Positions 61,539 to 64,000 of a stretch of 64,000 nucleotides of DNA are shown here, one piece after another. This DNA is from an uncultured Actinomycetes bacterium (GTDB lineage: Bacteria; Actinomycetota; Actinomycetes; Mycobacteriales; Nakamurellaceae). Positions within the stretch are counted from its first letter, which is position 1; the number at the start of each line of letters is the position of its first letter. The translations under genes and the position numbers were made by a program. The stretch is from contig CALANS010000210.1 in the NCBI GenBank assembly GCA_937926105.1, forward strand, positions 62,001 to 126,000, in the 5' to 3' direction. The notes beneath the pieces are model-generated. The model was not told the origin of the DNA. It searched no databases and saw only the letters and a program-made list of their open reading frames with translations.

Positions 61539-62537
61539 GTGGCACAGGTGATGACGGTGACTGGGCCGGTCGACTCGAACGAGCTGGGCACGGTGCTGAT
61601 GCACGAACATGTCTTCATCAACGAACTCCGTGAGGAGCGGGCCGTAGGGCTCCTGAACGACTACGAATTGATGAAGGCCGAGCTGGAGGCGTTCAAGGCC
61701 GCTGGCGGACGCACGATCGTCGAGTTGACGACCGCAGAGCTGACCACCGGGGCAGCGCAGGATCCGCAGGGCCTGTTCTCCGGTGTCGCGAGCTCGGGCT
61801 ACGCGGAGAACGGCACCCGCGAACCCAACCAGGTACTCGACTTGGCGCGCATGTCCAGGGAGCTGGGCCTGCACATCGTTGCCGGCGCAGGTCACTACCG
61901 CAATCCGTACCTCGATGAGGCATGGATCGATCGGCACTCCGTCGACGACATCGCACAGCGCATCGTGGCCGATATCGAGCAGGGCTTCGGATCGACAGGG
62001 ATACGAGCGGGCATCATTGGTGAGATTGCGTCGGACAAGTGGCATCTCTCGGCCGCCGAGGAGCGGTCGTTCCGGGCCGCAGCTCGGGCGCAGCTGGCCA
62101 CCGGCCTGGCGATCTCGACCCACGCCTCGCGATGGCCGGTCGGCCTGGCGCAGTTGGATGTGTTGGCTGCGGAGGGTGCCGACCCACGGCGCGTCATCAT
62201 TGGACACTGCGACACGGTGAACATTCCGGAATACCATCTGGCGATCGCCGAACGTGGGGCGTACGTGCAGTTCGACACCATCCGCGGCGACAACGAGTAT
62301 TACACGCAACGACGAATCGGATACGTGCACGACCTTATCGACAAGGGCCACGTGTCGCAGATTCTGCTCTCCCACGACGTCTGCACCAAGACGCACCTTC
62401 GGGCGCACGGAGGGAAGGGTTACACCTACGTTCTGGGCGAGTTCGCCGATCGACTCTTGCAGTCCGGTGTCTCCCCGGAGTGCATCGAAACGATGATTCA
62501 ACGCAATCCGCACCGAGTGCTCGGGGTGGCACGGTGA
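61539..62537 (+). CDS. Phosphotriesterase-family hydrolase
   Basis: A 332-residue TIM-barrel amidohydrolase. His-x-His in VLMHEHVFIN, Glu in GIIGEIASDK at the place of the usual bridging Lys, His in ISTHASRW and RVIIGHCDT, and metal Asp in ILLSHDVCTK. The Glu bridge is common in lactonase/PTE-like members. GTG 61539 lies 2 bases after the previous stop; its own stop overlaps the dehydrogenase GTG. Lactone, ester or amide hydrolysis is the likely role. Confidence 0.86.
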   Translation: MAQVMTVTGPVDSNELGTVLMHEHVFINELREERAVGLLNDYELMKAELEAFKAAGGRTIVELTTAELTTGAAQDPQGLFSGVASSGYAENGTREPNQVLDLARMSRELGLHIVAGAGHYRNPYLDEAWIDRHSVDDIAQRIVADIEQGFGSTGIRAGIIGEIASDKWHLSAAEERSFRAAARAQLATGLAISTHASRWPVGLAQLDVLAAEGADPRRVIIGHCDTVNIPEYHLAIAERGAYVQFDTIRGDNEYYTQRRIGYVHDLIDKGHVSQILLSHDVCTKTHLRAHGGKGYTYVLGEFADRLLQSGVSPECIETMIQRNPHRVLGVAR

Positions 62538-63520
62538 CGGGATCCGACTCGATGACGGCACTGTTGTACTGGCCCGCCGATCGGGTGGACCATCTGGAGA
62601 CCATGCGCACGGCCGCACGAGCGGCCGATCCGTTCCAGGTGCGGATGGTGGAGTCCCTCGACGCCCTGGACCTGAGTAGGGCGCGTGCATTCGCCGTGAG
62701 TGATGCGCACATGGACGATTCGATGATCGACATGATCCGGCGTGCGCCGCGGCTGGAGTTCATACAGTTGCTCTCCAGCGGCTCGGAGGCGACGGCCGCC
62801 GCATCGCTGCCCGCCAAACTCGCCATTTCCAATGCTCCGGGAATCTGGGCTCCGTCGGTCGCCGAACATGCGGTCGCGCTGCTGCTCGCGCTGACCCGGC
62901 AACTGCCGTATCTGCTGGATCTGCAGGGCAGGCACGAGTGGAGGCCAGACCTGGTACGGCCACGCCTGCACGGCCTGGAAGGGATGAGCGTCGCGGTTGT
63001 GGGATGCGGCGCGATCGGCAGGGCCATCGGGGCGAGGTTGGCGCCCTTTGGTGTTACTCGCATCGGCGTGAGCCGCACCGGTGCGGGGGCGCCGGGGGAC
63101 GCCTTCGATGAGCTCGCGCCGGTCGACTCACTCGCGCAGGTACTCGATCGAGTCGAGGCGCTCTTCCTGAGCGTGCCGCTCAGCGATGCGACCCACCATC
63201 TGATCGCCGGGCCGGAGCTGCAGGCACTGGGCCCGAATGGGTTCCTGGTCAACACAGCGAGAGGACCAGTGGTGGACTCGCAGGCACTGGTGCACGCACT
63301 GACCACCGACCAGATCGCCGGGGCCGCGATCGACGTCGCCGACCCCGAACCCCTCCCGGCTGACAGCCCGTTGTGGACGACCAAGAATGTGATTATCGCG
63401 CCACATGTCGGCTCGCATCCGTCGAACCCGTTGACTGCGGGCCGCCGGCTGGGGGCACTGTTGAAGGGGAACCTGGAACGACTACATCACGGCCAGGTTC
63501 CCGAGAACCTGATTCGTTGA
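62534..63520 (+). CDS. D-2-hydroxyacid dehydrogenase
   Basis: A 328-residue NAD-dependent enzyme. Cofactor motif MSVAVVGCGAIGRAIGARLA; catalytic Arg in LVNTARGPVVDSQAL, Glu in DVADPEPLPADSPLW, His in IIAPHVGSHPSNPL. GTG 62534 overlaps the previous stop and is used rather than the frame open from 62039; ATG 62552 is possible. It probably interconverts a 2-oxoacid and 2-hydroxyacid in this operon's pathway. Confidence 0.9.
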   Translation: MTGSDSMTALLYWPADRVDHLETMRTAARAADPFQVRMVESLDALDLSRARAFAVSDAHMDDSMIDMIRRAPRLEFIQLLSSGSEATAAASLPAKLAISNAPGIWAPSVAEHAVALLLALTRQLPYLLDLQGRHEWRPDLVRPRLHGLEGMSVAVVGCGAIGRAIGARLAPFGVTRIGVSRTGAGAPGDAFDELAPVDSLAQVLDRVEALFLSVPLSDATHHLIAGPELQALGPNGFLVNTARGPVVDSQALVHALTTDQIAGAAIDVADPEPLPADSPLWTTKNVIIAPHVGSHPSNPLTAGRRLGALLKGNLERLHHGQVPENLIR

Positions 63521-63589
63521 CCGGCCGTGCCGTATCGACATGAGCAGCCATCTGTGACCGGCGGGCGCGACGACGCGGAAGGTGGCGGT

Positions 63590-64000
63590 GTGGGCGTAGA
63601 CAGACTGCTGGGTGGGCACCTACTCGTCCGGCAGCTGGTGGAACTCGGCGGAGAGTTGGTCTTCGCCGTGCCGGGCGAGAGTTACCTCGCGGTTCTGGAC
63701 GGTCTGTACGACGCCAGGGAGCAGATCCGCCTCGTGACTGCCCGGCATGAAGGCGGGGCCGTCATGATGGCGGCAGGATACGGAAAGCTCACTGGGCGAC
63801 CGGGCCTGTGCATGGTGACACGAGGTCCCGGAGCGAGCAATGCGAGCATCGGCGTCCACATCGCCTCCCAGGATGGAAGCCCGCTGGTCCTGTTCGTCGG
63901 GCAGGCCCCTACCGCCCAGTTGGGGCGCAGGACCTTTCAGGAGGTCGACTACCAGCAGATGTTCGGCGGCATCGCAAAAGATGTCATCGAGGTTCGATGC
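63590..64000 (+). CDS. Thiamine-pyrophosphate enzyme, N-terminal part, cut by the window end
   Basis: Acetolactate-synthase-like protein; 137 residues are visible. It opens with VGVDRLLGGHLLVRQLVELG, then VFAVPGESYLAVLDGLYD. The TPP-activating Glu is in TARHEGGAVMMAAGYGKLTG, followed by CMVTRGPGASNASIGVHIA. GTG 63590 has GGAAGG 5 bases before; GTG 63554 and 63527 are alternatives. It follows the dehydrogenase by 69 bases. Glyoxylate carboligase, sulfopyruvate- or oxalyl-type enzymes share this fold, so the reaction stays open. Confidence 0.86.
   Translation, partial: MGVDRLLGGHLLVRQLVELGGELVFAVPGESYLAVLDGLYDAREQIRLVTARHEGGAVMMAAGYGKLTGRPGLCMVTRGPGASNASIGVHIASQDGSPLVLFVGQAPTAQLGRRTFQEVDYQQMFGGIAKDVIEVRC

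Noticed and set aside
1..64000. tRNA, rRNA, transposase, integrase, CRISPR array
   Set aside because: Looked for on both strands by eye; none had a supportable signature.

Overview
The window looks like chromosomal DNA of a high-GC Gram-positive bacterium (Actinomycetota). The bases are GC-rich throughout, GTG starts are common, coding is dense with many ATGA/GTGA stop-start overlaps, and the gene content is typical of the group: a ThrE-type exporter, an SpoIIE/GAF phosphatase, a lipoprotein L,D-transpeptidase, an LLM flavin enzyme, a WYL regulator and a CoxLMS-type dehydrogenase. I cannot name the genus. I see no rRNA, tRNA, CRISPR array, transposase or integrase. No stretch over 300 bases lacks a gene; the longest gaps are 50308-50596, 43349-43616 and 51834-52092.

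Region 1 (1-7391) is a plus-strand catabolic unit: a Dpp/Opp-type peptide importer (two permeases and one fused double ATPase), a GntR/FCD regulator, the three 5-oxoprolinase genes pxpB-pxpC-pxpA, and an isochorismatase-fold hydrolase. Its base composition looks less GC-biased than the next region. It suggests import and hydrolysis of a pyroglutamyl or other lactam/amide compound.

Region 2 (7624-24331) is mostly housekeeping or accessory singletons: a polysaccharide-deacetylase-like lipoprotein, an aminotransferase, a cytosine-deaminase-like enzyme, an aldo/keto reductase, HAD and YcaQ-like proteins, a TMEM175-type channel and a WYL regulator. It also holds a three-gene flavin electron-transfer module (ferric-reductase-type membrane flavoprotein, FMN-bind protein, ApbE), an SpoIIE phosphatase and ThrE. 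It ends with an FAD oxidoreductase divergent from a LysR regulator.

Region 3 (25479-42566) is the best regulatory story. A ROK regulator diverges from a GH63-like hydrolase. A 28-base operator overlapping a TTGACT-N17-TTATGT promoter lies between them, and almost the same promoter-operator recurs about 15.8 kb away in front of a six-gene minus-strand operon. That operon encodes an amidohydrolase, a sugar-type ABC importer, a second amidohydrolase and an enolase-superfamily dehydratase. Between the two sites lie a 2-hydroxyacid dehydrogenase and a plus-strand operon of a molybdenum hydroxylase (large, FeS and FAD subunits), an LLM oxidoreductase and an opine-dehydrogenase-family enzyme. The two operons converge on a very long hairpin at 35100-35165.

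Region 4 (42635-51833) is again mixed: HAD, an EamA transporter, an ABC exporter, a CMD protein, a YjbR protein, a small unknown protein beside a cysteine-rich unknown protein, an L,D-transpeptidase, a DUF998 protein and a truncated cation-efflux gene.

Region 5 (52093 to the window end) is a plus-strand run of at least 11 genes for an unknown substrate: an amidohydrolase, a threonine-synthase-like PLP enzyme, a beta-hydroxyacid dehydrogenase, a DapA-family lyase, an Fe/polyamine-type ABC importer, an NMT1/dihydroxyphthalate-decarboxylase-like protein, a phosphotriesterase-family hydrolase, a 2-hydroxyacid dehydrogenase and a TPP enzyme cut by the window edge. A TTGACA promoter carrying the FadR/GntR-type dyad TGGTC-C-GACCA precedes it.
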